A stretch of 64,000 nt of DNA from Pseudisothecium myosuroides (lineage: Eukaryota > Streptophyta > Bryopsida > Hypnales > Lembophyllaceae): positions 374,501 to 438,500 of the forward strand of contig OX637290.1 of assembly GCA_951799445.1 (NCBI GenBank), written 5' to 3'. The notes beneath the pieces were generated by a model. That model did no database searches. It was not told where the DNA came from and saw only the letters and a program-made list of their open reading frames with translations. Position numbers and translations under genes: made by a program. Positions 22,453 to 35,115 of the stretch are shown in pieces. Within the stretch, counting starts at the first letter, position 1. Each line of letters begins with the position of its first letter.

Positions 22453-22599
22453 GTTAGTTAGCTGGTAATATGAATGAAGGAGTGAGAAATGGTAAAATTT
22501 TTAGCTTTTTGCAAGGCTTAAATATTAGATTTATCAAAATTAAGACATCTCCAGTATAGGATAATCGTAAATAGATAAATAGGTTAACAAGGGGAATTT

Positions 22600-25480
22600 A
22601 GATTCCCTGATTTATCAAGATATCCGGAACCGGATATCGAACCGGTGGTTGAATCTGGACTTGTTCAATATACCGAGGCCGGGTATAAACATGTACTGGA
22701 GGATACCAGAGGATACCGGAGATCCCAGAAGAAGCCGTTAGGGCAATTCTACGATCCAACGGCTCTACCGGAAGATAAGGAAGACCGTTTAATGGTCACA
22801 ATCTTTCGGGATTTCAGCGGGAACGGGAAACCCTAACGGCTAGAAAATGGCTGGACGGGAGAAGACCCAGGGGTCGGATTTTCTTCCCTCACTTCTCAGT
22901 TGGAGGATTGTGGAGACCTTGGAGCGCTTGGAGTCGTTGTGTGGAGAGTCAGGGTGCAAGGAGAGAGAGAGCTCCGAGATTTCTGGACCGGAGAGAGAGA
23001 TAGGACCAGGATTGAACTAGGAAATCGGTAGTTTGCCATTAGTGAGGGACTGTGTGAGGTTTGTGGACTAAGGGGTATTTGGTGGAAGTTTGAGTGCAAT
23101 GGTGAAGGGCGAAGGGAGCAGAGCTGCTACCCTGAAGTTCAAGAACGTTGTTCCTATCATCCCGCAAGATCCGGGTTACCGGAAGCAGTTGGAGGAGGAC
23201 CTCGCGCAGATGGGATGTGTGAACTTTCTGCAACGACCCTGGAAGCTGAGGAACAAGGACATGATCCGGGAGTTAACGAGGGACCAGTCGAACGAATGGG
23301 AGAAGACTTCCCGGGCGCTTCCCAGCAGTTGGACTATCGATACCTGGAAACGGGTATACGATTTTCCAAGACCGGGAGAGGGAATGGCGTTCCGGACGCT
23401 CAAGTTTCATGAGGGTAAGTTCTCTGAAGCTCCTCATGGCAATGATGGGTACACCGTAGCAGATTGCAAGGATCAAAGGGAGAAAAGAGTGTTAGAATTC
23501 TTACTTCCAATCCTGTACCCGGAACGGCCAACTCGGATTACATTAACCTGGGCCAACATGATATTTGGGGCACTGAGTAGAGATAGAAAGGCTTTCTGGG
23601 CTGGTATTGTTAAGGAGAGAGTGACAAAGATGGTCTCATCTTTAGGGAATACCAAGGCAATAGCAATAGGGCCGTTTATATTTCACCTCTATGAGTATTT
23701 AGGAACTTTGAGAGGTCCTGAGAGAACTGCCTATAAGGCTGCCGCCACGTTTATGAAACTGAACATCACTCCAAAGGGAGAAGAAGAGGTAGAGGAAGAG
23801 AAAGATGAGGGATCCGAGAAAGAATCCTCAGAAGAGAAAGAGGAAACCCCAGAGAAGATTCCAGCCTCAGAGAAGAAGAAGGGGGCCAAGAGTGAGAGTC
23901 AGGAATCCCCGGAACAGGAAGATCCCCAGGATAACTCGCTGGGTAGTATCATTGAGGATCTGGAGAGGCTCAGAGAGGAGTTAGATGTGGAGAGAAGAGC
24001 AGTCAAGAGTGCATGTGGGCTGCTAGGAGGGATTAACGCATCTGAACTCGCTGAGAGGATTGAGGATTTACTCCGGGATAGAGAGAACCGGAAGTGGGAA
24101 TCCCGGGTTAAGGAGTTGACTGAGCAGAACCAAGAACTAACCCGGGAACTTGAGGAGAGTAAGAAGGGGAAGAAACTTTCCCCAGAGGCTAAGGAGACCC
24201 TCCGTAGAGTTAGGGCTTTTGTGTCAAATTCAGGAAATGTGATTAACAAGGCCAAATTGTTCAATGAGGGGATCCATAAGGCCGGGTCAGAGGCAGTAGT
24301 TAAGTCAATAGAAGTTTTGGCTGAGTATTCCAATGTTACGGAGAAGTTCATGTTCGAGATCCGGGATGTTCTTCAAGAATCGGGGTTGTTCAAGGGTTCC
24401 AAGAAGGTGCCAATGTCGCCGCCAGCAAATGTGAAGCCAAAGAGTAAGCCCAAGGAAGAGAAGACACCCGCAAGGGAAACTTTTAAGCGGAAGTCAGAAG
24501 GAGGAGAAGGATCAGGGCATGGATCCGGATCCAAAGATAAGGCCCGGAAGTCCGGATCCGAACTCGGGACACCCCAGAGTAAGGATTCGAAGCCGTCTCC
24601 AACAATGCCCAGCACCACGAGGAAGAAGACAACACCAAAACGAGGAAGGGAGGCGACTTCTGCAAGTTACCATTTAGAGGAAGGCGAGTCACGAAGTAAC
24701 TCAGCAAAGGAGGGCAGCCAGTCGGGATCCGGTTCCTAGTCCGAGTCACATCCGGGCTCTGAATCAGAAGAGGAGACAAAATTGGAGACCATCTCACCTT
24801 CATAGTTCAAGGGTAAGACGGCCTCAGCAACTAAGGTGAAGTATTCCAAGCCGCCCAAACCATCACCAAGTAGGAAACAGCCAACCCGAAAAGGAGCTGT
24901 CAAGTTGGAGGCACCTTCTCCGAAGCGGCAGAAGAAGTAACTAGGTAGTTACTTGAGTTGACCCTAGTATGGTTTAGTATTAAAACTCAAGTTTTGATAG
25001 GTAGGAAGCAGTCAGTTAGTTGTTTTTCAGTTGGATGAACCTGGACTTCACTTTCCGGGTTTTTAGGATCTGAGATTCACATTTTGTGGATCGGCTGGGT
25101 GTGGTAGGAAAGTCAACGTGGGAAGGATAAGGGGAATGACAAGTGTCATTCTCTGGTCCTTTGCTTTTGATTCCCAGGGGCCTTTAGGGTTCTCTGGGTG
25201 TTTGGTATTTAGGGGGCTGATTTTTGTTTGAAGCCCCGGGTATTCTTATGTGTATTTTTCAATACTTTGCAAATTGATTTCAGATTTTCACTTCGCAAGT
25301 ACTGGTCTAAAAAATCTCAGTCTGTGTTGGTATGCCATCAGTGTGTGAAGCATTGGTAGTGTGGGTAGCTGGTTTGCAGGTATTGGAGAAGAATAGATGA
25401 CCCCCGGATTCTGTCTAGATCCGGTTCTGGGAGTATTAGGAGTTGGTTTATGAAGAGTCTTAGGAAAATCTCCCCATCAT
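22600..25480 (+). mobile_element. F3 unit: third family of gene-bearing LTR-type element
   Basis: Placed by analogy with F1 and F2. A leader of about 500 bp contains GGTATAAACA near 22685 (possible TATA box). A long frame follows, then a noncoding tail that ends with a CTGGGAGTATTAGGAG stretch resembling the last 40 bp of F1. Clear TG/CA ends and a target duplication were not found, so the limits are approximate and the unit may be truncated. Confidence 0.4.
23099..24940 (+). pseudogene. F3 LTR-borne protein, 614-codon frame with two late TAGs
   Basis: From the ATG at 23099 the frame is open for 546 codons, crosses TAG at 24737-24739 and 24803-24805, and ends at TAA 24938-24940. Residues 1-210 are the shared domain: DLAQMGCVNFLQRPWKLR, W..DTWKRVYDF, NDGYTVADCKDQREKRVLEF, YPERPTRITL, ANMIFGAL and PFIFHLYEYL. 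Residues 225-285 are E/K-rich. About 295-385 are predicted coiled coil (LERLREELDVERRAV and LTEQNQELTRELEES). The rest is K/S/P-rich and ends QKK. This is the best-preserved copy of the protein in the window, intact through the domain and coiled coil. It has no pol motifs and its function is unknown. Confidence 0.65.
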
Positions 25481-25839
25481 CATAGATCAAACCAAAGTTT
25501 TAAGTCTCCACTGTGACCATAGGTAGTCATCCCCACACGTCACGAGAAGATTTTGTGTATGATGCTTTCTAAAAGGATAGCTCTACAAGCATACCACTTG
25601 TATCTTTTCTTCCTTACTAGATATAGTAGGAAGCACAACTCCAAAGATATCAGAGTCATATGGCACAAGTTGGTCACCTCCCAGGTTCACGAACTCATTG
25701 ACCTACATTTGTAACAAAAGCTCATTAATTGAACAAAACTTGCACTTGGGAAATTTTGTGCATCAATAAATTTTGATCTCTTGGTTAGTAGGTGCTTATA
25801 AATAAAGAATTTGTTTGCATTCACATCAGTGCAAATAGA

Positions 25840-28800
25840 CAAAGGTATGAGAAAACCATTGCCACCTTCCTACACTCAAGCAATTGAAGTATCAAATGAG
25901 TAGGCGTATTAGTTCTTGCCTGGAGTATTGGATTCGGTAGAATCATTCACCAACTAACTTGTCCGTGGCACCCATCTAGAACCGACACGATCACACTTTT
26001 GTCGCCATAGAAGACTATGTTCATTTGCATATGAAGCAATGCATGCCTCTCGCCTCTTCTGTATACGTGCTTCTATTGTAAGGCCACCATCATCTTCCAA
26101 AGTTGTTTCAGTTGCCATCTTGTTTTTCTCTCTAAATCGGTGTTGAATAATTCCATACCAGTGTTGGTATGTCTACACCAATGGTGACTTTTTTGATCTC
26201 CCCCCTCCATGCTGTGTATGCCTTTGATAGGTAGCTTTAGCAGCATAGTAGCTATACTCCATACCCTGCCAAGACCAGATGGCAAGACTACTGTACCGTG
26301 CAACAAACCATGGCGCATGCTTGACTAAGAGATGCTGCCATGTCATCAATAAGTATTCTAAATTAGTGTCAATGACATTAAAATCTGCATTTTTATTTTA
26401 TTTTCTTTATACAACAATCTGATTTTAAGAATGTTTATTTGAAGTATTTTTTTACATAACAATGAGATTTTTAGAATTGTTTATTTGAAGTATTTTTTTA
26501 CATAACACTGTAATTTTAGAAAATGTTTATTTGAAATATAATAGTGGATGCACTTACTATGTAGTGTGTCACATGCGTTTCACCAAGAGCTGAGATGTAG
26601 TCTTGTCCCCATTTTTTGACTATAGGCTTGAAATTGTGTCTCAATTCATCATTTAACTTTAAACTGGTGAAGAATATCCGGAGATCATCAAGGCCTTGCC
26701 ATATTGCCAATTTTTTCTTCTTAGACAACCCACCGTCAATGAAGTTCCGCTTAGCTGACACAACATCTTTGTATAGTTTATTAGAACCTTGTGGCAAAAT
26801 TGATTGTCGGAAGAACTTTGCGGCGTGCACTCCTTTGAATGATGACTTACTAGGCACACTGTTGTTTTTCCCAGATAGTTGTTCATTTTTTAATATGAGA
26901 ACATTGCCTCCATGCGCACCAGTTGATGACACAATTTTTTGCATCTCTTCAGTTGCCTTATTCTTTAGGTTCTTGTCTCGAATTGTCCAAATGAATTGGA
27001 AATATAAGTGGATAATTTTCTCAATGATCCGGTTGAATGCGTGCAAAGTACACATGTGCACTCTTTCAAGGGGAATATCTAGGATAGGCTTCCAACGTGA
27101 AGACTCTGCTCCAGTACTTACAGGTTTTGACTGTATTGCTGATGAAAACAAACCACCCTTACAAGTGTTTCCTCCACGTTTAGTGAATGAAGCTAGAGCT
27201 TCAGTTGGGGTTCCAATAACTGTCTTGACACGCTCTTGTGAATAATATATGCACCGATATTTGGCACATGCTCCATGCTCCAAACCGTACATACATTTCA
27301 CAATTTTCATGTCAGCTGAAAGATGCCATTCCACAGAGAATTCACCAACTCCAGGGACGGTCAATAATTGCCAGCACTTTGTGCCGAAATCAAGGAAAGA
27401 ATCTTTGTTTGACTAAGAATCCAAGATTGAGATTCTTTTTCGACTTGAAAACATCCAATTGGCCATATCTCTTGTTCACTTTGTACTGCAAAATATTGTG
27501 GATTGTCCTCATTCATTTCAGAGACTAATGCACGGTTCATTAAGGTTATGCTTAGTCTTTCTAGCTTCTGCCCATGCACTAGTTCAGCTTCATCTAATTT
27601 TAAGACAAACATAAGAGGCTTCCCTGCTAGTTCTGCAAGAATAACACACAAGTGTAACATCAAAAAAATTCCATTCAAAAAACTCAACAAATTGAAGTGA
27701 AGAGTCTATTACCAAGAAAGTATCAACCCTCATACAATTTTCAAAGCTCACGACATTGCTAACAAAATTTGGTAACTATAGTAATTTATTTGGAAATGCA
27801 CCTTCATCATTGCTTGTTAGATTTTCCCAACAAACAGCTTTCCTTAAGTAAATTCTTTGCAATTCAGGCTTCAATACCTTATCACGTGAAAGCCTACCGT
27901 ATTGAAAACATGTCTCACCGTCTAGCCAAAAAAAAATTGTACTCTAAAAATCCTACAAATTGAAATGAAGAGTCTATTATTGGGAAAGTGTCAAGCCTCA
28001 GACAATGTTGCAAAGCTCGGGATTATTTTCTGGACAGAGAAGGTGACCAAATTGGTCATTGTGGGCAGTCAAATGTGCTGTTTAATTTATCTGGGCCCTT
28101 CTACATTAAGATGAAGTGGGATTTTAGGAGAAGGCTAGTACAATCTAGTGATTGAGTGCCTACGAAAGGATGAAGGCAAGAATTCTAAGTTTTGGCCAAA
28201 GGGACTGTAACCAACAAAGGGACCTTACATTGCAGAACAACTGGGAAAGGTAAATTACATGGATGCAATTTTGGTCTTGCTACAAGTGGATTATGCTCTC
28301 ATGGAAAGTATCAAAAGTATAGAATCAATAAAGGAGGTTCATTAGTGGTGACCAGGTTCAGTGAATCGGATTACCTTCTTCCAATTATAGGATACTAAGC
28401 CACACAGTCTTTGCTTTGTACGATTTGTAGAGTTACCTTCTTGGATTCTTTTCATCATAGCTCCTGCAAGAACAAATCGAACTAGTCGCCTCCGCTTTTT
28501 GGCATGACCACCAAATTGAGATAGATCTAACAAGTCTTTGCGAGGTTTTGGAATCGGTGCTGACTGCAATTGGCTGCACTTTTTCTCTAACATTGCGATA
28601 CACTTTCTTGCGTGCTTTAAATCTAGTGTAAGCTTCTATACCTTTGCTTCATGACTTTGGACAAGCATCGCACTTTTCTCAGAGTATTCCTTTTGAATTG
28701 CTTCTATATCAAATTCCAGGTTCACTTCTGATCACATGCTTTTCTTCAAGGTCCGCATTAAGAGATGCTACTAAAGTGGTCGATGTACTTTGAAGTGCGG

Positions 28801-29170
28801 AAAATTCAAACTGGAGCGTTTGAATTTCATTGCGAAAAGCTGAGCATTCTTCAGCGTGGCTACATTCAATATTATTTTGATGCTCCACTACTTGCAGTTG
28901 AAATGAGTTGAATTCTCTTTGTTTCTCATCCAAACGTTGCCTCAGACTTTCAATCTCAAATTCACTTCTGCATCGATCAACTATGATTCTTTGGACCGTT
29001 TCAGGACTCTGCAAGTTATGTGTGTAACCCAAGAGTCCATTCTCTCCGTTGCCTACATACTCCAGAAGAGTTCTCACGTCATTAAATTTTGGACGTTTTC
29101 CAGTTGATGGATCTAGCGGGTATATGGAAGAATCCAGCCATAAGTCCAAATTTGTGTCACCATGCTTTCG
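25840..29170 (-). pseudogene. Remains of a multi-exon transposon-like gene, family unnamed
   Basis: Pieces in order on the minus strand: 29149-28709 (LDPSTGKRPKFNDVRTLLEY, then coiled coil with LRQRLDEKQREF); 28620-28342 (basic KKRRRLVRFVLAGAM); 27690-27361 (LAGKPLMFVLKLDEAELVHG and IWPIGCFQVE); 27364-26516 (VGEFSVEWHLSADMKIVKCM, C..Y...CIYY and VHMCTLHAFNRIIEK); and 26318-26073, where another frame reads QGMEYSYYAAKATYQRHTQH followed by GGG. From memory, the EWHLSADMK...YGLxHG and AxxATYxRHTxHGG segments occur together in repetitive proteins of plants and cnidarians, probably of DDE-transposon origin. Frames change between pieces and several may be exons. An 80-bp stretch at 27690 recurs at 27958. 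Confidence 0.4.
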
Positions 29171-30798
29171 CTTTTCAGCAAATATTGATTTAGGTGTCTA
29201 CTCGTGAATGAGGCGTCCTCTAACTATCAACAGCTTGTACTTAGGATTTAAAGGCACCTAAATCCTGACTAGAGGATTAGTATTTTCCATATCAAGCTTC
29301 ATATTACAAGCTTTACGAGTCAAGATTCAGGAAGGAAGCTAAAGCATCGGCGGTTGCACAGGCTGCAGTTCATCGACTTGGAGGGGCTGCAATTCATCGA
29401 TTGAAAGATATGAGCTGACAACTTTGCAGCGGTAAGGAATTGGATATTGTAACAACTTAAGTTGAGCTTTGATTTTTAGTATTTCGGATAGGATGACATT
29501 ATGAATAGTCTTGTTGATCCATTTAATGTATTCACATTATTTTATTTAACAAGGGTGTCAATTATATTGTGCACATTCTCAGTGGGCAACTTTACCGGTG
29601 CATGCATGTCACTAACATGAATCTCATGTGGTGCGCAATGAGATGCAGGGTGCGCTAGGTTGAAGACTCCATTCGTGTCTTTCTTTTGTACATGAGTGTT
29701 GTCATATACAATGGACCTTCTAGGTAATCAATAATGTCATATACTGTAGAGTAACAATGTCTTTTTTTGTTTATGCCTTCAGTTTCAAGAGGTTGACTTG
29801 TTGAAGGATCAAGCTCTTGTGCCCGAACATCTCCGATCTTTTCCAAATGATTGTCTCAATCACTAGATCACCATGCAGTCATGTACAATCTTTGAGACAC
29901 AGTCGTCACATTAAATTGAATTCATCTGAACGACCAAGATCAAAAAGAGTTGTCAGGATACACTCAATCGATTTAGCTTTCCAAAATAGTCAAGGCTTGG
30001 GGGATCAAAATAGTCAAGGCCTAAACGACCAAGATCGAAAAGAGTTGTCAGGATACACTCAATCGATTTAGCTTCCTGGCAAAATAGTCAAGGCCTGTAT
30101 AGCATCATTACGAACAGGGGAAAAGAGTACGTACCATGAAAGAAGGCAAAAACGAAAGCCTCAGTCTTCCAACAAGAACCACAGAAATCGATTCACACCG
30201 AGAGATTTTGCCAATATCCTCAAACCCTAGATCAAATCTAATGGAAGTGGAGGTTAATATTGAGTAATCTACAAAGAAGAAGTATTGCATCTAAGTATGG
30301 ATACCAAGAGTGCTTCACAAGCTTGCATTATAATGACAATGTGTTCAATTCTTCCCTGGACTATCTTAAGGTCAGAGAGACAAAGATCGATATGGTGCAA
30401 ATCAGCAACATATTCCACCATATCACATACAAACCCCTTCTATCATGTACAAACTCCAATTGAAGTATCTCAGTTACGGACTTGTCAAACTACAATGCCA
30501 CCCTAGGTTTTCACAACAAAAAATTTGTCATAGATTTATAAGCTAAATTCTAATCAACAGACGTTACAGAATAAAAAAAAGAGCAAAATTATTGCTAGGC
30601 TTACAAACAAGAATTACGCTATCAAGGACCCCAGTAGAGCATACAAAGTGACCAACAGTGTCGCTCAGCCAACAAATCATGAGCCCTTTTGAAGAGACTG
30701 ATTTATATATATGCATGGGATGTGCAAGGATGCAAGGAGGTCGAGTTGATTACGTTTCCCAATAACTTATCTACAACCACACACCTCAAAAGATCTTC
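29170..30798. other. No recognisable gene; local tandem duplication
   Basis: A segment of about 70-80 bp (AAAGAGTTGTCAGGATACAC through AAATAGTCAAGGC) at 29944-30010 is repeated at 30038-30095. A short minus-strand frame at 29655-29846 has an ELDPST motif resembling the start of the neighbouring transposon-like gene and may be a scrap of a second copy. Nothing else is recognised. Confidence 0.35.
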
Positions 30799-32022
30799 AA
30801 TTTCGTCGCAGCACAGAGTAAGTAAATTCCCTGTTATACTCCCAAAAACCACTCTAAAGCATAACAAAATGACTCTAAAGATCAAACCCACGAGATTCTG
30901 TGAAGTGTCTAGCTCTATTTTGCTCCTAAGCTCAGTCAGTATCCTACTTCCACTTTCTAGTCCTACTTCTAAAACCGGAAACACCAAAACACAGAAAGCT
31001 ACAAACAGACCTCCCTCTATCTTTTCCGGTCTGTCCAACTATCTAGTCCTGTAAAACTACCACAATCCAGGATCTTCTAACTTCCGATCTTGGTACTCCT
31101 CTGGACCAATCCGTTCCGGTCCTCTTACACACACTCTCACTCCAATCCGGTTTAATTTAGCCTCTGTTTCACCATCAGAGGGTTCGCCGCTTGCTTTTGA
31201 AAGTGGCAGGCCTGCCACTCCTTCCGTAACTTATAGTGGCTGAAGACCCACTTCTCTATTTTGCTACTTCCTATACTAGCTCGGATCCGGTTTGATCTCT
31301 CACAGCCACCCGGATAGCAATCCGGATTGCAGGTCACACAAAGACCCCCCGTACGATCCTCTCATACTACAATGACCTTGACGCCAAGTTCCCTCCGTGT
31401 AAAGTTAGGTGGTTACAAGTGAACCCATCCGTTCCAACATCAACTAAAGTTCTTCCGTTTACCAACTAGGGCAGCGAGACCTCACAGGAGATTGGACATT
31501 CAACCGGATTTCCCACCCAAGAGCTCTAGCGCGACTAAGGAATCCCTCCCTATCCGCCTAGCCTAACAACAGTTTTCTCACCCAGAATCCTGAACTTAGA
31601 AGTGCTGAGGAACTGAAATCCACTCCGAACGCTTATAATACCCACTCACCTACACATAAGAGCAAAACAGTAACACCAAGGGGAGAAATCACTGTAGAAT
31701 CTGCATGCATCTTCCTAACTTCTCACAAAACAGCCCTGCCACGCGCGAGAGAAACGTACAACAAGAAACTAATAGAAAATGCAAGAAAACTCAAGAGAAA
31801 AGACTCCCAGTCTCCTCTGCAGAGACTGACTTATATACATTTTAAAACCTCAAAGTCAACAAAAAGGGCCCCCAAAAGTCCGCGCGGAACTTTCGGTCCC
31901 TGCCAAGCCGGTCAGACCGGATAAAACCCAATCCTAACCAGACAGACCGGATCAAATCCAGTCCGGTCCATCCTAACAAATATTTACAAAACTAAATCCT
32001 AACTATCCTACCATAACCGGAT

Positions 32023-33776
32023 CTACTCCTTGATCCGTTCCTGGGTCCATATCCTAGTCCAAACCTTCGTCCACGCGTGATCTAGACCTTGATCTGCACC
32101 CTGATCCGGGGCCTGATCCATACTTTGATCCTGACCATGGTTTAGTGTCGGACTCTTGGACTCTTCTGCTCCCAGCTGGTCGAAGACTTCCGTCAGATTC
32201 CGGTTCCGTTCCCCGGCTTCTTGTTTAGGGACATCAGACCCCAGCGATGAATCTAAATTGATAGGTGCCGTGAGTTTCCGTCCACTCTTCTTCGACTGGG
32301 GAGTACGATCCCTCCCCTCCCCTTGGGTGCCACCAACCGGAAAAGATTCCGATAGTGAGAGATCCAAAAGACGGAATTCCCTGGAAAACATGGATCCAGT
32401 CAGTTTCCGGCTACTCACCTCCATCCGGTCTGCCGCCTCCCGTGCTTCCACCATTACCAATTCTACCTTCTCAGGGTAATCAGTCAGAATCCGAATCAAC
32501 CGGGCTCCGGATAACTTCTTGTCCTTGAGTACTCCCTCGTCAAATAATTTGCCTTGGCGGCGGCCTCTCCGGTCTCCCCAAAAGTGGCCTTCACCTGCTC
32601 CGCTACTTTCCGAGTCACTTCCGCCATCTCCCGTGTGGCGGTCACGTCCTCCTTGAAGGCGAAAAGTTCTGCCTTCAACCAATTGACTTCCTCTTGAAAT
32701 CGACAAATCTCCAACTTTTGCTTCCGGATCTCATCCGGACTGGAGATGAATTTTGCCACTACTGTTGACAGCTTGCTATTCACTGGCGCTCCCACCAGTT
32801 CTCCGATCTCGGATAGAATCCTCTTCTTGACTTTCCAATCCGCTCGCACACCGCAGAGGATGTTGATCAACTGGTTAAACGGATCCGCCGGATCCAATTC
32901 GGATGAATCCGGTCCTTCACCTTCCGGTCTCTTCCCAGGATTGGAAGTCTCACCCGGAGGTGTGGGTGTTCCTCTTTGGTGAAGGGGCGTCGTCTTCTGC
33001 TGCTTGTGCAGTGGCCTGTGCAGCTCCTCTTCCTCCTCTTCTTTGTCGAAACCGGATGTGTCTTCCTGCTCGTCATCCATTTTGGATTCTCCATACTTCA
33101 GGAGCACATCCTGAGTCTTCCACTCCTTCTCCTCCAAATTAGTGAGAAGCTGGTGGTGTTTGTAAAGGTGGAAGAGATAGGGACTCACAAGTGTGGCCCT
33201 ACTCTTTCCAATCTTTGGAACCAGTTGATTGACTAGATCGGAAAAGATCCGAGCCCAGTCAACTTTCCGTTCCCTGCTCAGGGATCCGAAAATCAAGTTC
33301 CCGAGGGCTATCGTTACCCTCGTTGGCTTCTCCGGGTGGATGATCGGAACCAAAAACCGGAGAAGGTTGCGATGCCGGTCGTCCAAACAGTCCAAGACCG
33401 CATGCCCGTCCTTCGAGTCTACTTCACTCCGGAACTTCCCCCGGATATACTCGTCCTTCCGGCTGGCCATCCCTAAGCCTCCCACCCGGAAGTCGTAAAC
33501 TGATCTCCACATGTCTTCTGTCCAACTGCTCGGAATCCCGCGGATTGTATTGTCGAACTGATTCGACAATTTCCCTAACAACTCTTTTACCATCCGCTCC
33601 TCTCTGAAACCCCAAGGTTTGTCTAACAACCCTCCGCAACCCATCGTGGCGAGATCCTTCATGAAATATGCCTACTCGTCCTCCCCGGAGGGAATGACCG
33701 GACTCACCTTTCGGAGTTTAACTTCTACTGCGAAGGAACTGCACGGTCGTGCTTTGCTCTTGCGGAGCTGAGGCAT
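32023..33776 (-). pseudogene. F1a LTR-borne protein with one TAG and frameshifts
   Basis: It starts at the ATG at 33776 (MPQLRKSK, conserved in F1c). A TAG falls about 34 codons in. The frame then runs to 32496, and a one-base deletion relative to F1b near 32545 moves it to the frame 32706-32023. The conserved domain is present: DLATMGCGGLLDKPWGFRE, LSNQFDNTIRGIP, EDMWRSVYDF, KDGHAVLDCLDDRHRNLLRF, HPEKPTRVTI, GNLIFGSL and PYLFHLYKH. It is followed by an E-rich run, PPGETSNPGK, a coiled coil and a D/Q repeat tail. Domain order and length match F1b. Promoter and ATG are intact, so a truncated protein could still be made. Confidence 0.65.
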
Positions 33777-34060
33777 GGGCACGCACTGTGCTAACCGAAT
33801 TCTCCCCGAGACTACCTTTCTCTCTCTCCTAGCCGCACGTCCCGTTCCTCACTTCTCTCCTCCGATCTCAACCGGAAGTTACCAACCCTGCAGCACACAT
33901 TAATGCACTGCGTACACTTGTCCACTAACACACTAACACGCTCACACAGTCTCACTCACAAAACAAGAAAGCAAAGCGCTGGGGAGAGAGCTAAGTACAC
34001 GCAAAAGAATGCTTTCAGCGAACGAAGTTTGAAAAAGAGTGGCAACTGGACTGGCCAGCC

Positions 34061-34068
34061 TATTTATA
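34061..34068 (-). promoter_or_regulatory. TATA box of the LTR-borne gene in F1a
   Basis: TATAAATA on the minus strand, 285 bp before the ATG at 33776. It is conserved at the same place in F1b (56242-56235) and as TATATAA in F1c (61604-61610), within a common GACTATA context. Confidence 0.6.
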
Positions 34069-34305
34069 GTCTGATCTGTCATCATGACCTAATCCGTTCC
34101 TGACCTAATCCGATCCAAATCTAATCCGTTCCAACTCAGATCCGAGTTAGATTCCGATTGAATCCAGATTGTCCACTAATTCCGTTCCGTAGTTAAATTC
34201 CGTTTTTCCGTTACCTCTTTACTTGAATCCGGATCCCTCGTTACGGTTTCTGTTCCAAATTTTAAGTAACTTAGAAAAACCAAAAATATACACTGCGACA
34301 AATTT

Positions 34306-35115
34306 TCAATCTAATTAGTATTTAGAAGTACCAGTACAAAGATCGTGAGATGCATCTGAGTAATATGTAATTTGATTTTATCTTAATTATAATGCCAGAT
34401 GGGAGCAAGCCTGGAGCACAAGTGGGAATGAAAACATTCCCCGAGTATTACTTAGATCAAAGCTATATTGATGATTTCCTACCTCCTTACTGCCTCCTTG
34501 AAGGAAGCTTCAAAATTTACCGTACAATATATATGTGTTGCACACCAATCGAGCATTTTGTGATTCTTGTCGATCTACCATACTATATGCATATTCATTT
34601 ACTTAGTTTTTTCCTAGTTACTCAGATTCCATTACTGGATCACATATACAAATTGATAGCCATAACATTTTTAGCATTTACAAATGAGCATTCAAGAGAG
34701 TTGCGGCAAACAATCAAACAAGTTGAAGAACATGCACATACTTGACATTGCGCGATCCTCTACGTTGAGGCTTCATCTTGATCTCGATCGGCACCACCGT
34801 ACTTGTGTACTCCCGAGACAAATAACTAGCTGAAATGCTTGTTTCGGTAAAGCAACGGCTGGTGTAGCTTATTGCTTTGTAATTTGAAATGCTAATACAC
34901 CGGCTCTCTTCTGCCTACAAATCTACTCAGAGCCAGGATAGCAAGAATTATTACACTACCTAGAACAACAGAAGAACAAAAGAAACCTCAGAGATGAAAG
35001 AGCAGATGACCAAGAGCAGATGACCAAGAGCAGATGACTTGTTGTGAATTGAAATTATGGGTTGGTATCGTAGTTCGGTAAGGCTATAACTGAGATACTT
35101 GGGGTTTGTACGTGA
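34306..35115. other. No recognisable gene
   Basis: A plus-strand frame of 117 codons (34392-34745) has no recognised domain. It ends about 370 bp before the transposase-like fragment and could be a decayed upstream part of it, but I see no shared motif. Confidence 0.25.

Larger units (their letters stand above)
30804..34300 (-). mobile_element. F1a: 3.5-kb solo giant LTR carrying a gene
   Basis: On the minus strand it runs from TGTCGCAGTG (34300) to CTGTGCTGCGACG (30804; the last base is A in F1b, giving the canonical CA). It is flanked by AATTT on both sides (30799-30803 and 34301-34305), a 5-bp target duplication. No internal repeat of its own ends is seen, so it is one LTR, not a two-LTR element. 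Order on the minus strand: ~230-bp upstream region, TATAAATA (34068-34061), ~285-bp leader, ATG at 33776, coding frame to about 32023, then ~1.2 kb with a second TATA box (TGTATATAAG, about 31840-31830). Confidence 0.8.

Noticed and set aside
30703..31038. Frames in the 3' part of the F1 units (also 52954-53242)
   Set aside because: They fall in the noncoding tail of the LTR, are not conserved in frame between copies and overlap on both strands.
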